A stretch of 64,000 bases of DNA from Atrina japonica (GCA_030159075.1 BROG01001164.1:1-64000); one strand, 5' to 3'. Positions 41,025-54,919 are shown, numbered from the stretch's first letter. Translations and numbers: made by a program. Notes: generated by a model not told the origin, from the sequence alone.

Positions 41025-43629
41025 GTAAACTTTACTTTTACTCTCTGGGCTATTACCTATGCAGATTGCAAAGGTATTTATCTGCAGTTTTACATGTTGT
41101 TTAAAACATATCGATGTTCCATTGCTTAAAATAAAGTGACCATATGAACTACAACAATGAATGCTTTGAAAATGTTTTAAAATGGGGAAAGGCATACTTT
41201 GATAGTCTATCTGATATCATAAGGGTAACACCTTTTCTGCAAAATGAGGTCAAAATTTAATTGTGACATTAAATATTTAGAACACTAATAATTCTGGAAA
41301 GTATGTCTCCAAAACGTTTGATTTGAATATGTTGATGATACAAATTACTGGTCAAGTGGTGGGTTGAAGTTGCTGTAGTTCCGACATTTTGTTAATGCCA
41401 CACACAAATTCTGGATGTGAGCAGATTTTTCATTTTAGTAGTCATGGTAGTAGTACAGGTACCAGATGTAGTAGGAAAAATGTGACTTTTCTCTACATAT
41501 ATGAGGGCTTCACCCTCTATTAACATTTAGAGTGAGTGAGGGTGAAATATAAAGGAATATACAAATTGGAACTTCAAATCGACTTCGAGCTTTCACACAC
41601 TTCGAGGTTTCAACTTTTGAGAGATAGAGAGTAAATTTTCTTAATGTATGAAGGGAAAAAATTGGGACCAGTACGAAACTTAGAGGTTTGAAAAACTTCG
41701 AGGTTTCAACATCCGAGCCATTGAGAGTCAACTGTAGTGAAATACCTTCTTCGTCGCTGCTGTAACTAGGGATCACCCGTAATATGATTAGGCATTGCCT
41801 ATGGGAGAGCGCAGTTCAAAATGAATATTTCATATATTTTTAGATCAATGGTTTAGTAGCATACACAGAACAATAGGTAGATATGAAATGAAGCAGCAAA
41901 ATTAATGAGTTTCATGATTGGGTTCAAGATACAACATTGGCAATTACCCATGATTCATGAAAAACATGGCGGCAACCATTGTAGTCAGTACAATGGCGTT
42001 TCCACACAGAATTTGATTTAACAGTATATCTCACCTGATACACATTAAATTGTTTGGTAGTACTTTTGTATGGATTTTTAGTTCCTTTTCACTCTCTCTA
42101 CCACTAAGTTTGCTTCGCGAACGGGCCAAAGGTCATTTCGCGCTGTGCTCTTTATGAATTTTAGTTCATTTTCACACTCTCTACCACTAAGTTCACTTCT
42201 CAGATGGGCCTTTGGCCGTTCGAGCTCTCTATTACATTATACTTTGAGATATCAGGAATTCATGATTAGGTCTGGCAACTGGTATAGATCTTCATTTATC
42301 ATTTTTTTCTATCCCTGAACAATGCATATAAATGTACCATCTGAGCCACCTGCTTAATTTCATGCCATTTATATTCTCATCAATTTTCATTTTATTGATA
42401 CCTTAATGCATAAAACTACAATATACATGTACATATAATTATATGCAATGTATATAATGTACAATAATATAAAAGAAATCACTGAGGATACCAAAGTATA
42501 AATCTTCAGGATGTCCAGGAGATGAAAATACAGATGTGGTAAAAATTGGACAAACAATGACTTCAGGATATACAGAGGTGGGATCAGGTGTCATGGAAGA
42601 GTAAACATTCCTTGTGGACCGGTCACACTGCAGCAAGTAGACTGTCAAATTGAAGTGAAATTTGTGGGGAATAAATCCTCATCATAGTTGATACAGAATT
42701 AAGACTCAAAGACCGATATCAAACAGTTTACTCAACATTTCATTTAGTGAAATGGTAATTGCAAACAAGGCCATTATACTTACCTAAAAGTTTGTGGAAC
42801 ATTGACATCATATGCAATTCTCAATATCTTGGTGATATCATTTTATCAGTAAGTAGTTTTTCTAAAGTTAACACAGGGTTTGTTTAACTGAGAAATGATA
42901 TTTCTTAGGCTGATATAATTGTTGTTATTTTACTTTCAGGTTGTACATCTAGATGTTGATGCTCTGGCAAAGCAGCTACACGAACTTGTTAAAAAGATGC
43001 AGAGTCATTTTAGCTACAAACCAGGGGCATATTATAGTGACGCTTTGTTTTTCCTATCCATTGCCATCCATCGTGTTATGCCAGAGACGATGCATAAAGC
43101 CATCATGCTAGATGCAGATTTGAAATTCAATGCAGACATTTTTCAACTGTACAAACATTTTTCATCTTTTCCATCCACCAGTGTGATGGGAATCGCTAGA
43201 GATGGCCAACCAGTCTATCGACATACTTTTTCACTCTATCGCAGCAAAAATCCAGGGACAAGGGTTGGTGATCCACCACCAAATGGTTTGACTGGTTTTA
43301 ACAGTGGTGTTTTGCTGTTGGATCTAGATAGGATGAGAAAGTCAGTCCTTTATAACTCTGTTATGACAGCCGATGCTGTTCAAAATCTAACGGAGAAATA
43401 TTCATTCAAGGGTCATTTAGGGGATCAAGACTTCTTTACATTAATCTCAATGGAGCATGAAGAGTTGTTTTACATTTTACCATGTAACTGGAATAGACAA
43501 CTTTGTATCTGGTGGAAGGACAAAGGCTATCAGAATGTATTTGACCAGTACTTCAATTGTAATGGAGATATACATATCTATCATGGCAACTGCAATACGC
43601 CAATCCCAAAGTTAGAATGGGAAAAATGA
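40503..43629 (+). CDS. XXYLT1: xyloside alpha-1,3-xylosyltransferase (XXYLT1), two coding exons
   Basis: A type II ER membrane glycosyltransferase of family GT8 that adds the outer xylose to Xyl-Glc O-glycans on EGF repeats, as on Notch, using UDP-xylose. Exons 40503-41024 and 42940-43629 join in phase 0 (CAG|GTAAAC ... TTTCAG|GTTGTA), giving 403 aa, close to the 393 of human XXYLT1. Residues 33-53 form the membrane anchor, followed by a Ser/Glu-rich stem to about 105. The metal-binding DAD motif is at 232-234 (IMLDADLKF); FNSGV at about 294-298, HLGDQDFF near 335 and YHGNCNTPIP near the C-terminus are hallmark motifs. The first Met was taken; a second Met at residue 18 would shorten the cytosolic tail. 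The intron holds a Penelope-like fragment. Confidence 0.94.
42477..42860 (-). mobile_element. degenerate Penelope-like fragment in the XXYLT1 intron
   Basis: 'gataccaaagtataaatctt', 'caggatgtccaggag', 'ggtgggatcaggtg' and 'aacatttcatttagtgaaa' follow the order of the 60185 copy but with many more changes, making it one of the oldest copies here. Confidence 0.7.
42940..43629 (+). CDS. XXYLT1: XXYLT1 exon 2 (catalytic core and stop)
   Basis: 229 codons and a TGA. It begins VVHLDVDALAKQLHELV after TTTCAG and includes DAD, GIARDGQPVYRHTF, GLTGFNSGVLLLDLD, GDQDFF, WNRQLC and HGNCNTPIP. No interruption or missing key residue is seen. Confidence 0.95.
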   Translation, partial: VVHLDVDALAKQLHELVKKMQSHFSYKPGAYYSDALFFLSIAIHRVMPETMHKAIMLDADLKFNADIFQLYKHFSSFPSTSVMGIARDGQPVYRHTFSLYRSKNPGTRVGDPPPNGLTGFNSGVLLLDLDRMRKSVLYNSVMTADAVQNLTEKYSFKGHLGDQDFFTLISMEHEELFYILPCNWNRQLCIWWKDKGYQNVFDQYFNCNGDIHIYHGNCNTPIPKLEWEK

Positions 43630-44790
43630 ATAAGTAATGTATTATTGTTCCTGTTTAGATATTGCATTCCGTATTTCTGTTATATAGTACAAGTATATCT
43701 AGTTGAAATGACACATCATGGTTCTGTTTAAAACCAAAACAATAGTTGTATTTTCCAAAAGTAGGTTGTACAGATAAACATATTGCAAATAATTATATTT
43801 TTGTATCAGCATGAAGCCTGTAAGCCGTGTTACGATATAAGCTAGACTCATTGTGTTTGTAAAGATATACCAATTTACCTTGGTCGACCTATAAAGTTGT
43901 TTGTTTACTTTACCACCAAGGTAGGTGTTGTGTTGAAGCGATATATAAGCTGTCGCAATGATTATTTTTGTCCCCTGACATGTAGTTGAGAATATGATAA
44001 AATGTGTGTTCAAATACATTATCAAACACGTAAAACGTTGTAAAAGGTCTTCTTTTCGAAGTTATTTGTTTTATTAGAATTTAAGTTTTCCTGTACTTTC
44101 AAAATCAAGCTGTATTTCCATATGCAATGACCTTTCAGATAAACTCTTTCGCTATATCAAATGTACTCTGTAATTTGGTCAGGGGATCTTGGTCCTTTAT
44201 GCGCTTAAAGTTGGCCAAATTCTATGTGTTTATATTTATTTTTAAAATACAGGACATTTTTTTTATTGGAAAGTGCATGTATTATGTAAAATATTTGCTT
44301 TCCAACGGTATTTGAAATACCTGAAGAAAATTGGATGAATATATGACTAAATATAGCAGGTCACTAAAAGAAACTTTTCCGATCTTTAATGTTACCGTGA
44401 ATGCTGACGTTGACAAAATCAAAAGAATATTACTGTGAAAAGTATGCATACCTCATGTTTTACAGTCGTGCTGCCATGTCAGGTGGAGTTGGGCAGTTCA
44501 CGATCATATGTGTTAAGAATGATAAAGTCGAGAATGAGATGGGAAGAGTTAAAAATGGGTTGAGATCACCCGATATACCCAGCGCGTGGACAATTTCAGA
44601 AACAAATGTTTTGAAATGACGAAAAAGACTAACTTTGCCTGATTTAGGTATGAAATGATAATGTACGAAAATAAACGCAAAGGTTAATAAGAATAGAATG
44701 TATATTAACTGCAAATAGCACGTGTTTATTGGTCACTTGGTAATCTTTATAAAAAATTACCAAAAGTTAATTTGCAATGCTCAAAGTATG
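43630..44790. other. downstream of XXYLT1, nothing recognised
   Basis: AT-rich stretch, likely including the XXYLT1 3' UTR. No convincing polyadenylation signal close to the stop, and no further gene. Confidence 0.5.
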
Positions 44791-44799
44791 GCGAACAAA

Positions 44800-44990
44800 A
44801 AGTAACTGATATTACGGGTTACGTTTGGCAAGATTGTTGCAATTTTACACATGTATTTGTTATTCTAACCACCAGATGGTCCCGTTGGAATATATATGAG
44901 ATAGAATATCACATAAAATGGACATGTAAAATTTTTCTCCTATGACAGCTCATATTGTTTTAATTGTTGATTTCCTTTGACCAATATAGA
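44800..44990 (+). repeat. dispersed repeat, copy 2
   Basis: Counterpart of 21960-22155 in opposite orientation, sharing 'gtatttgttattctaac', 'accagatggt' and 'agctcatattg'. Confidence 0.75.
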
Positions 44991-46295
44991 AAAATCTAGA
45001 TCTTTTTTTCACTTTTTGTAATTTTACACTTTTTTAGATCTGTGTCATTTTTTATTTGTACGTTGGTGTAAGTTTTTAGTGCTGAAAAAGGTGTAATACA
45101 ATATTGCAGCAAGTCAATGGTAAATCTATAAAGTCATGACAAAGTAAAGTTTAAAGATTTAAGTTTAGGTACACATAACTATTATGAACGTGCTTTATTT
45201 GTGTGTTCAAACTATGAATTATACAGTTTACAGCTACAAGATTTCAGAATACCTGAACATGTTAAACATGTGCATATCATGCAAATTCTATGTTTTGCCT
45301 TTTTTATTTTGTTGACCCTTTAATGGACTATTATTTTTTAAGACCTGACAATCATCAAATAATATATTTGTGTGGTTTATAAAACAAGGTAGCCTTCGGT
45401 GTTAAAGGTGCTTTTTTAGATTCCCTCATTAAATTTGTGAATCATTTTGATTTATATGTATGATCTCATATATGTTTGTGTTGTACTGATGAGTAATGAA
45501 ACATGAGGATTGTAATACATACTTCAGCTTCAGACAAGTAGACAGTTGGTCATATCATCATTTAACTTGATCTTACTGTTGCATACTTAACTTGGATCAT
45601 ACTGCTGTGTAATTAACAAGGAATACCAAACTATTGTTTATTATCAAACTAAGTGTAGTTCAAGATACATACAGTTTGTATGTTTTCCCAGATGTTTATA
45701 AAGGATCTGTTTCAAATGAAAGGCCATATCACATATCATTTTGAATTAAAGTAGTTGATATGGTGTGAGCCCTCTTGAAAACACCATTGAACCCCCCCCC
45801 CCCCTGCCAAAAAAACCCAAAAAACAAAAGCAAAACAAAACAAAAAAGAAGTCAGTCTTTATATAATCGATCATACCAGTGTTTTAGTATAGCAATACAA
45901 AATATGAAGTCATTAACTCTTACATTTGTATCCTACAGTACCCTTTTATTTAAGTAAGCAAAATGTAGCAAGAAATATATCCATGTTTTAATATAGCTAT
46001 AACTTTAAATTCTGATTTATTGCAGAAATGATAGTTTAATTGACACAAATAATTGTAAATAGGTATGTTTTGATACTTTCCATATTTCAGATAAGTCCCA
46101 TTAACAACTGCTTAGATATCCTACAGTTTTTAGCAGACCTGGCCCTGAGAGTGATATTGCCATCACTTTGTGTCCATTTGTTAGATAGGTACAAAAATCT
46201 TACCCTAAAACAACTGAATTGCTGATGACCAATATTTGCTTTCAGAATGATCAATATGGGATGTAGTTTCACGTCTGTGACTTTCATGCTCATCT
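44991..46295. other. intergenic, nothing recognised
   Basis: AT-rich, with a C-run and an A-rich run at about 45790-45845. I see no exon. Confidence 0.5.
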
Positions 46296-46306
46296 ATCAA
46301 CCAGCA

Positions 46307-46576
46307 GTACCTCTGTGGCTGAGTATTTAGAGCATTATTGCGCTTTGAATCGTGAAGTCTCTCACCTCTTATCAGATGGGTCTGAATCCCGCCTGAGCAT
46401 TTACTGATTTTGGGAGAAAATATGCCAGTTTACTCGTGGACAGCTAATGGTTTCTTCTAGGGGATACAACGTAACCAGATTGTCTCCACCACCTTTAAAG
46501 ACTGGCCACCACCATACGACTGAAAAATTGTTTTGTGGTATTAAACTTTATTGAAATAAAAAAAAAACCAAATTAA
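46307..46576 (+). mobile_element. full-length SINE (family B) with target-site duplication
   Basis: Head 'ctctgtggctgagtatttag', body with 'aaatatgccagttt', tail 'actgaaaaattgtt' and an A-rich end. The direct repeat 'atcaaccagca' flanks it at 46296-46306 and 46577-46587. Confidence 0.88.
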
Positions 46577-46806
46577 ATCAACCAGCATGGATGATTTTAC
46601 TATACAGTGTAGATAGAACGTAACATGTGTCAGGTGAGCAATACAGGCTCAGACTAACCTCTAGTCGTTGTTTTATATATATATATATGACAGGTTGATA
46701 TTTCTTGATTATTAAAATGTTTGATGAATACTACAATGAATTGTTATATGAGTTTAGTCCATGTTATCAGAGTTGCACTAATTCTGGACGAAACACATTT
46801 GCAAGA

Positions 46807-46990
46807 AATATTGCCTGACGCTGTTATTAAATCACATTTATTACAATTTTTATTAAATTTATCTATTAAATATTGCCTGACGCTGTTATTATATCACATC
46901 TATTACAATTTTTATTAAATTTATCTATTAAATATTGCCTGACGCTGTTATTATATCATGTATATTACATTTTTTATAAAATGTATCTTA
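46807..46990. repeat. 61-62 bp tandem repeat, three units
   Basis: 'atattgcctgacgctgttat' starts at 46809, 46870 and 46932, followed each time by a similar AT-rich tail with 'ttacaatttttattaaattt'. Confidence 0.93.
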
Positions 46991-47504
46991 TTAAATATAA
47001 TCTGTATTTTTCCCTGATATTTTTCACTGATACATGTATTTTTAACTGACTGAAAATACAACTCAATGCAAAGTAAAGGGAAGATGCTGTATTTCATATT
47101 TAGCCAATCAAAATGCTTCTAAGATTTTTGCCATTTGGACCTACTTTTTCTTCTTTTATTAAACATCTGGAGACAAAACATGGCTGGAAAATATAATAAT
47201 TGGAATATTTTATTCTCAAATATCCCCTATTAATCAGGAATGCTTTAGATACATTGGCCAAACCTCTTCAACTTAAACAATTGAAAATGTACGTTGAAAA
47301 AAAATATGGTATATTCATGTGAACATATGCTTGGATACCCTGTGTCAGGAATTTTTACTTGGAATTTTATGTCTCAAGATAAGTGATCTTCATATACTGT
47401 TTTGGTCCTTTCTTTTGTTTGTTTTTAATAAGATCTAGAATAAGTCTAATTATGACCAACAATCAGCAGTATTTACCAGAGTTATGGATCTTTAGAATAT
47501 AAAA

Positions 47505-47600
47505 ATCTGGGATACCACAGTATAAAGTTTTAGAAAATCCAGGATATAGATACATTTTGTACATAAATGTTAAACACTTTTTTTGGAAGCCTCGTGTTTC
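47505..47600 (-). mobile_element. small Penelope-like end fragment
   Basis: 'gggataccacagtataaa' and 'aatccaggatatagataca' match the extreme end of the 60185 copy; the rest is lost. Confidence 0.55.
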
Positions 47601-48010
47601 TCAAGACCATCTTGTTTTTTGTTTGTTTTTTTTTTAAGGCGATGCCCTTGAAACACCTTCCGCAGATATATCTACATATATTATGAAATAATCACAAATG
47701 TTCTACATGTGTAGGAAGTGATTCATTGTAGGGTTTAAGTTGACAATAGGACATATAGTTTTCAACAATGTATTGTGCTCTTGTCAATTCTTGTTAAGTG
47801 CACAATATTTCAAGTGTAAGGGGATAAAATATCTTTTTAGAAGTAGTGTATTTGTATGATGGTTCTCTTTTGTGATTCATAAATGTAATTAGGATGTCTG
47901 AGATTAAAGTTTTTAAATGTGTAAAGAATGATAAATGTTAGACTAGGTATAGATGTGATGCTCTTATAAGCAAGGCTATACAGTGAATCACAGTAGTTGA
48001 ATAGTATGTG

Positions 48011-48013
<3 letters not shown>

Positions 48014-48051
<38 letters not shown>

Positions 48052-48055
48052 ATAC

Positions 48056-48093
<38 letters not shown>
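48014..48093. repeat. (TA)n-(GA)n microsatellite
   Basis: TA repeats interrupted once, then a short GA run. Confidence 0.95.
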
Positions 48094-48094
<1 letters not shown>

Positions 48095-48347
48095 AAACCC
48101 TGCTTATTTGAAAGAAAATTGAAATTTGGTTTAAATATGGGTTTAACTGTATATACATTGTATATACAGTGGCACATTGCATAACGATCACCTCACTTAG
48201 ATGACCACCTCGTATTTAGGACTGCAAATATTTAGTCCCTAGATAATTTTGTGATAAGTTTTTAAATAGAACAGATCCTCAGAAAAGAGACCACTTTGCT
48301 GATCACACCATCTTCAGTCAGTTGTTTGAATAGTCTTAATAGCAAGA

Positions 48348-49438
<1,091 letters not shown>

Positions 49439-49439
49439 A

Positions 49440-49633
49440 AGAGCTGACCTGACTCAGTCGGTAGCACGCTTGTCTCTTGATCGCGAGGTCATGAGTTCGA
49501 GTCCAGCCGGTGGCAGGATGGTATCCTGTCTTTTTAATGAAACAGTAAAAACCCAGGTCCCGTGTCACAGTAAGTGTCGGCACGTTAAAGAACCCTCACT
49601 GCTCAATTGCCGTAAGTGCTGAGCAGAGGCCAA
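49440..49633 (+). mobile_element. SINE (family A), 3'-truncated
   Basis: A clear tRNA-like head, 'gacctgactcagtcggtagc' and 'gaggtcatgagttcgagtcc', then the body with 'gtgtcggcacgttaaagaac'. It ends at a T run without the usual tail. Confidence 0.88.
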
Positions 49634-50344
49634 TTTTTTTTTTATATACATGTACATTTATATGCAAGTTCAATATTTCAATGCACCATATAAGAATCTG
49701 TATTTGTTCATGCATTTTTGTGCAGCCAACTTTTGTTTTTTCTCTTTTTGTCTTTTTTGTTTGTTTGTTTGCCAACAGTACATGGCCAAAAGTGAGTAAT
49801 CAAAACTATTGACAATGGGTTCGTCTGTCTCATTAAAATGCTGATTTTGAGACTTCTATTTTGTAATAAGATTTCAACGACAATGAATGTTATTACAACT
49901 TGCAATGTCATTTACATAATCAGATATGATATATACTTCATTGTCAACATTGAGCAATTCTAATTTTCATTGCATGGCTCTGCACATGACTTATGAAGTC
50001 ACACATTTTAATGTCTCACTTTTGACTGAATACTGTACATGTATTTGCAATGTCATATCCTTGGGAAATGTCAAGAACATCAATTGAAATCCTGGCTAAA
50101 TTGTTTAGCATCTGAGTTTAAATATCTATGTATTTGTTTATAATTTTATGGTGTAAAAGCATACAAGTTTTACAATATCTTTTTTTGCTGAAAAGTTTGT
50201 AAACTTTTTATTTACCATTAAAAAGATTGGTGATTATAAATAAGTCAAATACACTTGCAATTATATGAGTTCTAGCCTTACATGAAGTCTGCTCTATATT
50301 TGTAAGTTACTTTGTCACCAAGTTCACTACAAAACTGATCTCAG

Positions 50345-50800
50345 TCGGAGTCCGTGGCCATGTGGTTAAAGCATTATGCTTTAAACCATGAAGTCACTTA
50401 TTTAAAAATAGCCCAGGTTCTAGCTTGCTGGTACTTAAGTTAATTTTTTGAGAAAGTTTGCCTCTTCAGAGATCGGTTGTGTCTTCCTGGGTACATCATA
50501 ACCATATATTCTCTTTCACCATTATTCCTGTCCTTCGAATGAGACAGAAAAACATGAATCCCTGTGTCACAGTAGGTGTCGGCACGTTAAAGATCCCTCA
50601 CTGCTCAATGGCCGTAAGTGCCATTCATAGGCCAAAATTTGAAGCCCATCACCGGCATTTGGTGACGTCTCCATATGAGTGAAAGATTCCAGAGTGGGAC
50701 GTTAAACAAGAATACAACTCTTTCACCATTAACATTTAGCCGCTACCATATGACTGAAAAATGTTGAGTGAGCCGTAAAGCAACATTCAAACAAACAAAT
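50345..50800 (+). mobile_element. SINE (family B) interrupted by a family A SINE
   Basis: Head 'cgtggccatgtggttaaagc' and body 'gtcttcctgggtacatcata' are separated from the tail 'ccgctaccatatgactgaaa' by the insert at 50525-50717. Removing the insert restores the order seen in the copies at 28213 and 46307. Confidence 0.88.
50525..50717 (+). mobile_element. 5'-truncated SINE (family A) nested in family B
   Basis: Body and tail of family A ('gtgtcggcacgttaaagatc', 'gtgggacgttaaacaagaa'). The 14-base direct repeat 'ctctttcaccatta' stands at 50511-50524 and 50718-50731, marking the insertion into the family B copy. Confidence 0.93.
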
Positions 50801-50809
50801 ATAGACCAA

Positions 50810-51099
50810 GGGACCCGTTTATGTAAGGTCCTAAGTCCTAAATCCTAACGTTTAGTCGACAGGGGATGCTTACTCCTCCATGGCACCTGATCCCACCTCT
50901 TGGTTTCCAGAGGTCCGTGTTTGTCCAATTTTACCGGATTTGTATCTATGTCCTTTACAGTCTATTGATTTATACATTGGTATCTGAGATTTTTTATATC
51001 CTAACTACCATGGCAACGCATCGATGATTGGTCAGTCCTATGACAATTAGGACTAAGATCTAGGATTTAGGACTTAGGACCTTTTGTAAAACTGGCCCC
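50810..51099. mobile_element. inverted-repeat MITE carrying a Penelope-like fragment
   Basis: Left 'ggtcctaagtcctaaatcct' and right 'aggatttaggacttaggacc' are perfect inverted repeats; outside them 'gggacccgttta' faces 'taaaactggcccc'. Most of the interior (about 50858-50998) is a plus-oriented Penelope-like end ('gcttactcctccatggcacc' ... 'cagaggtccgtgtttgtcc'). Confidence 0.85.
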
Positions 51100-52470
51100 A
51101 GAATTTGATTTACCATATATTTAAAATATACCTTTTTTTCAAATTATGATATATTGATTAATAAATATGTTACGTCATAGCTATTTATGATTTATTCTTT
51201 GTCTACGTAGTGTTGTCAAAATGTTAGGTTGACTGTAATGATTGTGGGTGTTTTGTTTTAACATTTGTCTGACTCTGTTTGATTCATCAAAACATTGGTA
51301 GTAATTTTTTTTCCAGGTTTAAACTCGCTTGGAATTTTTAATGGCTGAGCAGAGACAGTATGACAATATACAAAATTTTACAAGACCATTGTCCTTCTGT
51401 GAATATAATAAACATAACAATATAAAATTTGTAGCTGTAGAAATCCAAAAGTAAGCGATTACAAACATTTTACCAGATTTGTAATTATAGATCTTCAAAT
51501 GCATTTTAAGCACCAACTTTGTCGTGAATTGATATCATTTATCTTCGACTTATCCCTGGGCGTTATTTTAATATTAATTTCACTAAGGCATACTGCCATC
51601 TCGATGTTTCCAACGCTGTAGAGTTATAACAAATAAATGTACTTAGTTCTAAAAGTCCCCAATTTCCCTGAATTTCGAATATTATCAAAAAGTGAATTTC
51701 ATAAGTTTGATGGTCTTAATAGTCCTGTACACGAGAGTTAGAGAGAGCATATGCGCATGAAGAGTGTCAGTGCCAACATCTGCATTAGAATATAATTTCT
51801 ACCTCGAGAAAACAACTAGTTGAGGTGTTATTAGTATAGTTTTGTTTTATTTTTACATCTTTCGATGGTAAATGACAAACATATCTTTAATCCTAGGAGA
51901 ACAGACTAAAATAGTGCTTTATCATTGAATGGTACATTGTATAAATATGACATGCTCAAACTTGTATGTAGAAAACAACGGTAAACAATAATCGAAGGAC
52001 TAGTTTGTAATCCGTGCAAACGTAAGCAAATTTTGTGTGTCCTATCTTGTTTATGGGCGTAGTTGAAAGCTATTTACACGATGTTTTATGTCCCTCGTCA
52101 ATCAAAGTTTAAAGTATGCTATTCTTAACACAAAATGGCTTCTTTTGATTAGATGGGGGGAAAATGACGTCATTCTAGATACACTGCATTTTATGTATGA
52201 CAAGAAATTAGTTACATATATAAACATATACCAAAGTTGTAATAGACAAACACAGTTCATGAAGTAGGATAAGGTGCCATGGATAAAAACCATAATGGTT
52301 ATCATCCTTTTCATTTTTTAGTTCACTTCAACTTTCAATTCGAGTAGCTGTTATGAAAGAATAGGATGGAAACCTTATTTCTTGGCTTTACCTAATACAA
52401 TTTTTCTCAAATTCACAGTACAAGTAAAATTGAAGAAGTACCAATCAATAAAAACTAAAGTCCATTATAA
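51100..52470. other. intergenic, nothing recognised
   Basis: AT-rich sequence; open frames are short and without motifs. Confidence 0.5.
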
Positions 52471-52479
52471 CACGACGAA

Positions 52480-53565
52480 TTAGATGTGCAAATGGTCTCA
52501 ATATGAAGAACAATTACGAATCCCGAACGGGATACGACTTCTCTACTCTTTACAAAACTATTCCACATAAAGAATTAAAAAGAAGACATCATAGACAATT
52601 GTTTTTTCACCAAATGTGGTACAGGGAAATTTAAATATCTAGTGATTGGTTATCATGATACTTGTTTTGTCAAACACCACTCTGATTCTACACATAAATA
52701 TACTGAAGTTGATATAAAAATATGACAATATATTTGAAATGTTCGGAGACGTGGTCTTTCAACAAACTGTCGGCATTCCTATGGGAACAAATTGTACCGA
52801 CCTGTTCCTTTATTCATACGAAGCAGACATGATTCAGAAACTGCTGAATCAAAAGAAGAAAAAGCTAGCGGTATCCTTTAATTTCACATTTAGATATATC
52901 GACGACGTTTTGTCAATTAATAATGACAATTTTCATACATATGTCAATGCGATATATCCCAGCATACTATAAATTAAAGAGACAACAGAGTCAAGCACAC
53001 ACACTTCATACTTAGACATTTTACATACTATAGACACAGTCGGGAAATTGTCAACCACGCTATACGACAAAAGCGATGATTTCAGCTTTCCATCGTAAAT
53101 ATACCACATTTAAGTAGTAACATACCAGTCACCCCCATATGCAGTTTACATTTCACTAATGATTCGCTATCCCAGGGCGTGTTCAGCATATGAACATTTC
53201 ATTTAAAGATGTAAACTACTCACTGAAAATTATTGACACAGTGATATCGAAAACCGCGTTTGATGTCAACGTTCCGTAAATTTTACGGTCAGTATAATAG
53301 TCTTGTTTGCGATTACCCTGTTTCACTGGGTGAAATGTTGAGTTGCCTTTTCGTTGGCGGTTGTTGAGACGTCTGTACCAATTGTGACGAGGATTCGTTC
53401 CTCACTTATTACATTTGCGGGTGTGACCTGTTGACAGGGGATGCTTACTCCTCCATGACACCTGATCCCACCTCTTGGTTTCCAGAGGTCCGTGTTTGTC
53501 CATTTTTGCCGGATTTTTATCTGTGCCCTTGACATCATAAAGATTTATATTTTGGTATCTGAGAT
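52480..53565 (+). mobile_element. Penelope-like retroelement fragment with decayed RT
   Basis: Plus-strand frames encode RT pieces broken by stops and shifts: [39 protein letters not shown], then FTFRYIDDVLSINNDNFHTY (the YIDD active site). A stretch equivalent to APLLA after GTNC is deleted. The terminal block from about 53410 ends at 'tttggtatctgagatg'. Confidence 0.85.
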
Positions 53566-53794
53566 GTTTTATAATTTAATAATGATTTAACAATAAACTA
53601 CCCATACAGGGATATGATGTTGAATGCTTGTAATCGTCACTAAGAAAATTTCTATGGTCGATACAGGGATCTTGTTAAACAATATGAAGCCCCCTCTTAG
53701 GAATGTTAGATAGTATTCTGGAACACGGCCATATACAGTGACTTCCTTCCGCCATTCAGATCTGGAGCTGACTGGTGATCTTTTTACCAAGCTT

Positions 53795-54165
53795 GAACTG
53801 TTTACCGACCTCAAGAGGTTTCCATAGAAATAGGGGACGCTGACTCCTTCTGGACACTTGAGCCTATCTTATTTGAGATTTGCAATAGTTTTTTTTAACA
53901 ACAAGACTGTTGTTTTATCTTATTTTAATTATCGATTCTAATGGACTTGGAGTTTCGAGTATCCATTAGCACTTCTTCATAACAGTTTCTCTTTATTGGA
54001 GTTTGTAAATCGTCAGTTGACAGGGGATGCTTACTCCTCCATGGCACCTGATCCCACCTCTTGGTTTCCAGAGGTCCGTGTTTGTCCATTTTTTGCCGGA
54101 CTTGCATCTGTGTCCTGGACATCCTAAAGATTTATACTTTGGTATCTAAGATGTTTTATATCGAA
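53795..54165 (+). mobile_element. Penelope-like terminal fragment
   Basis: Contains 'ggggacgctgactccttctg', similar to 6585-6605, then 'tctaatggacttgg' and the terminal block 'caggggatgcttactcctcc' ... 'tttatactttggtatct'. It is the second terminal block within 700 bases in the same orientation. Confidence 0.75.
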
Positions 54166-54225
54166 TACAAATGACATGTTAACTCAAAACTGATTTATTG
54201 CTTGTATATATAGGACTTGTGACAA

Positions 54226-54345
54226 GTTTCCATTCAAATCACATTTATAATACGAGTTTTGAATTTTCCATAGTCCGAGTCTTTGGCGAGCACAAAATGG
54301 AAAATTCATATCGAGTATCATAAATATTATATGAATGGAAACTCG
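54226..54345. mobile_element. fold-back element
   Basis: 'gtttccattcaaat' ... 'gaattttcca' is mirrored by 'tggaaaattcatatcgagta' ... 'atgaatggaaac'. A lone arm of the same family appears at about 63340-63395. Confidence 0.8.
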
Positions 54346-54551
54346 GACAGATTCTTTTTATCATATGATCAAAATATACAATTGAAACGGCATTTTATGA
54401 TGCTTTGGAGATGAAAATCTATATTATCCTCTCTGTCATATTGACCAAATTGTTCCAACTAGGTCAAATACTTGCGCAGAAATATGTGCATAAAACATAA
54501 CTATATTGCTTATGTTTTAATACATATATTCAGCCTACGTTTTAAAGATCA

Positions 54552-54846
54552 GGCCTCGTTCAGTCGGTTGCGCAGTCGACTCTTGATCGTGAGGTTGTGA
54601 GTTCGAATCCAGCTGGCTGCAGGTTGATTTCCTGTCTTTCGGATGTGACAGTTAAAACGAGTGTCTTTCGGATAAGACAGTAAAAACCGTGGTCCCGTGT
54701 CACAGTACGTAAAAGAAACTCACTGCTCAATGACCATAAGTGCCGAGCATAGGCCAAAAACTGAAGCCCTTCAGCGGCATTTAGTGATGATCCATACGAG
54801 TTAAAGATTCTTTAGTGGGACGTTAAACAACAATAAACAAACAAAT
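54552..54846 (+). mobile_element. full-length SINE (family A)
   Basis: Head 'ggcctcgttcagtcggttgc' and 'gttgtgagttcgaatccagc' (B-box-like), body with a short internal duplication of 'gtctttcgga', and tail 'agtgggacgttaaacaacaa'. Confidence 0.9.
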
Positions 54847-54919
54847 ACATTTCAAATTATTATTTACATATAAGCATACTTTATCTGCTAGGCTTATTAC
54901 ATGTGTTAAATATTTAAAA

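Noticed and set aside
49440..49520. A functional tRNA gene
   Set aside because: The A- and B-box-like words belong to a SINE head; no full cloverleaf or anticodon stem was seen.
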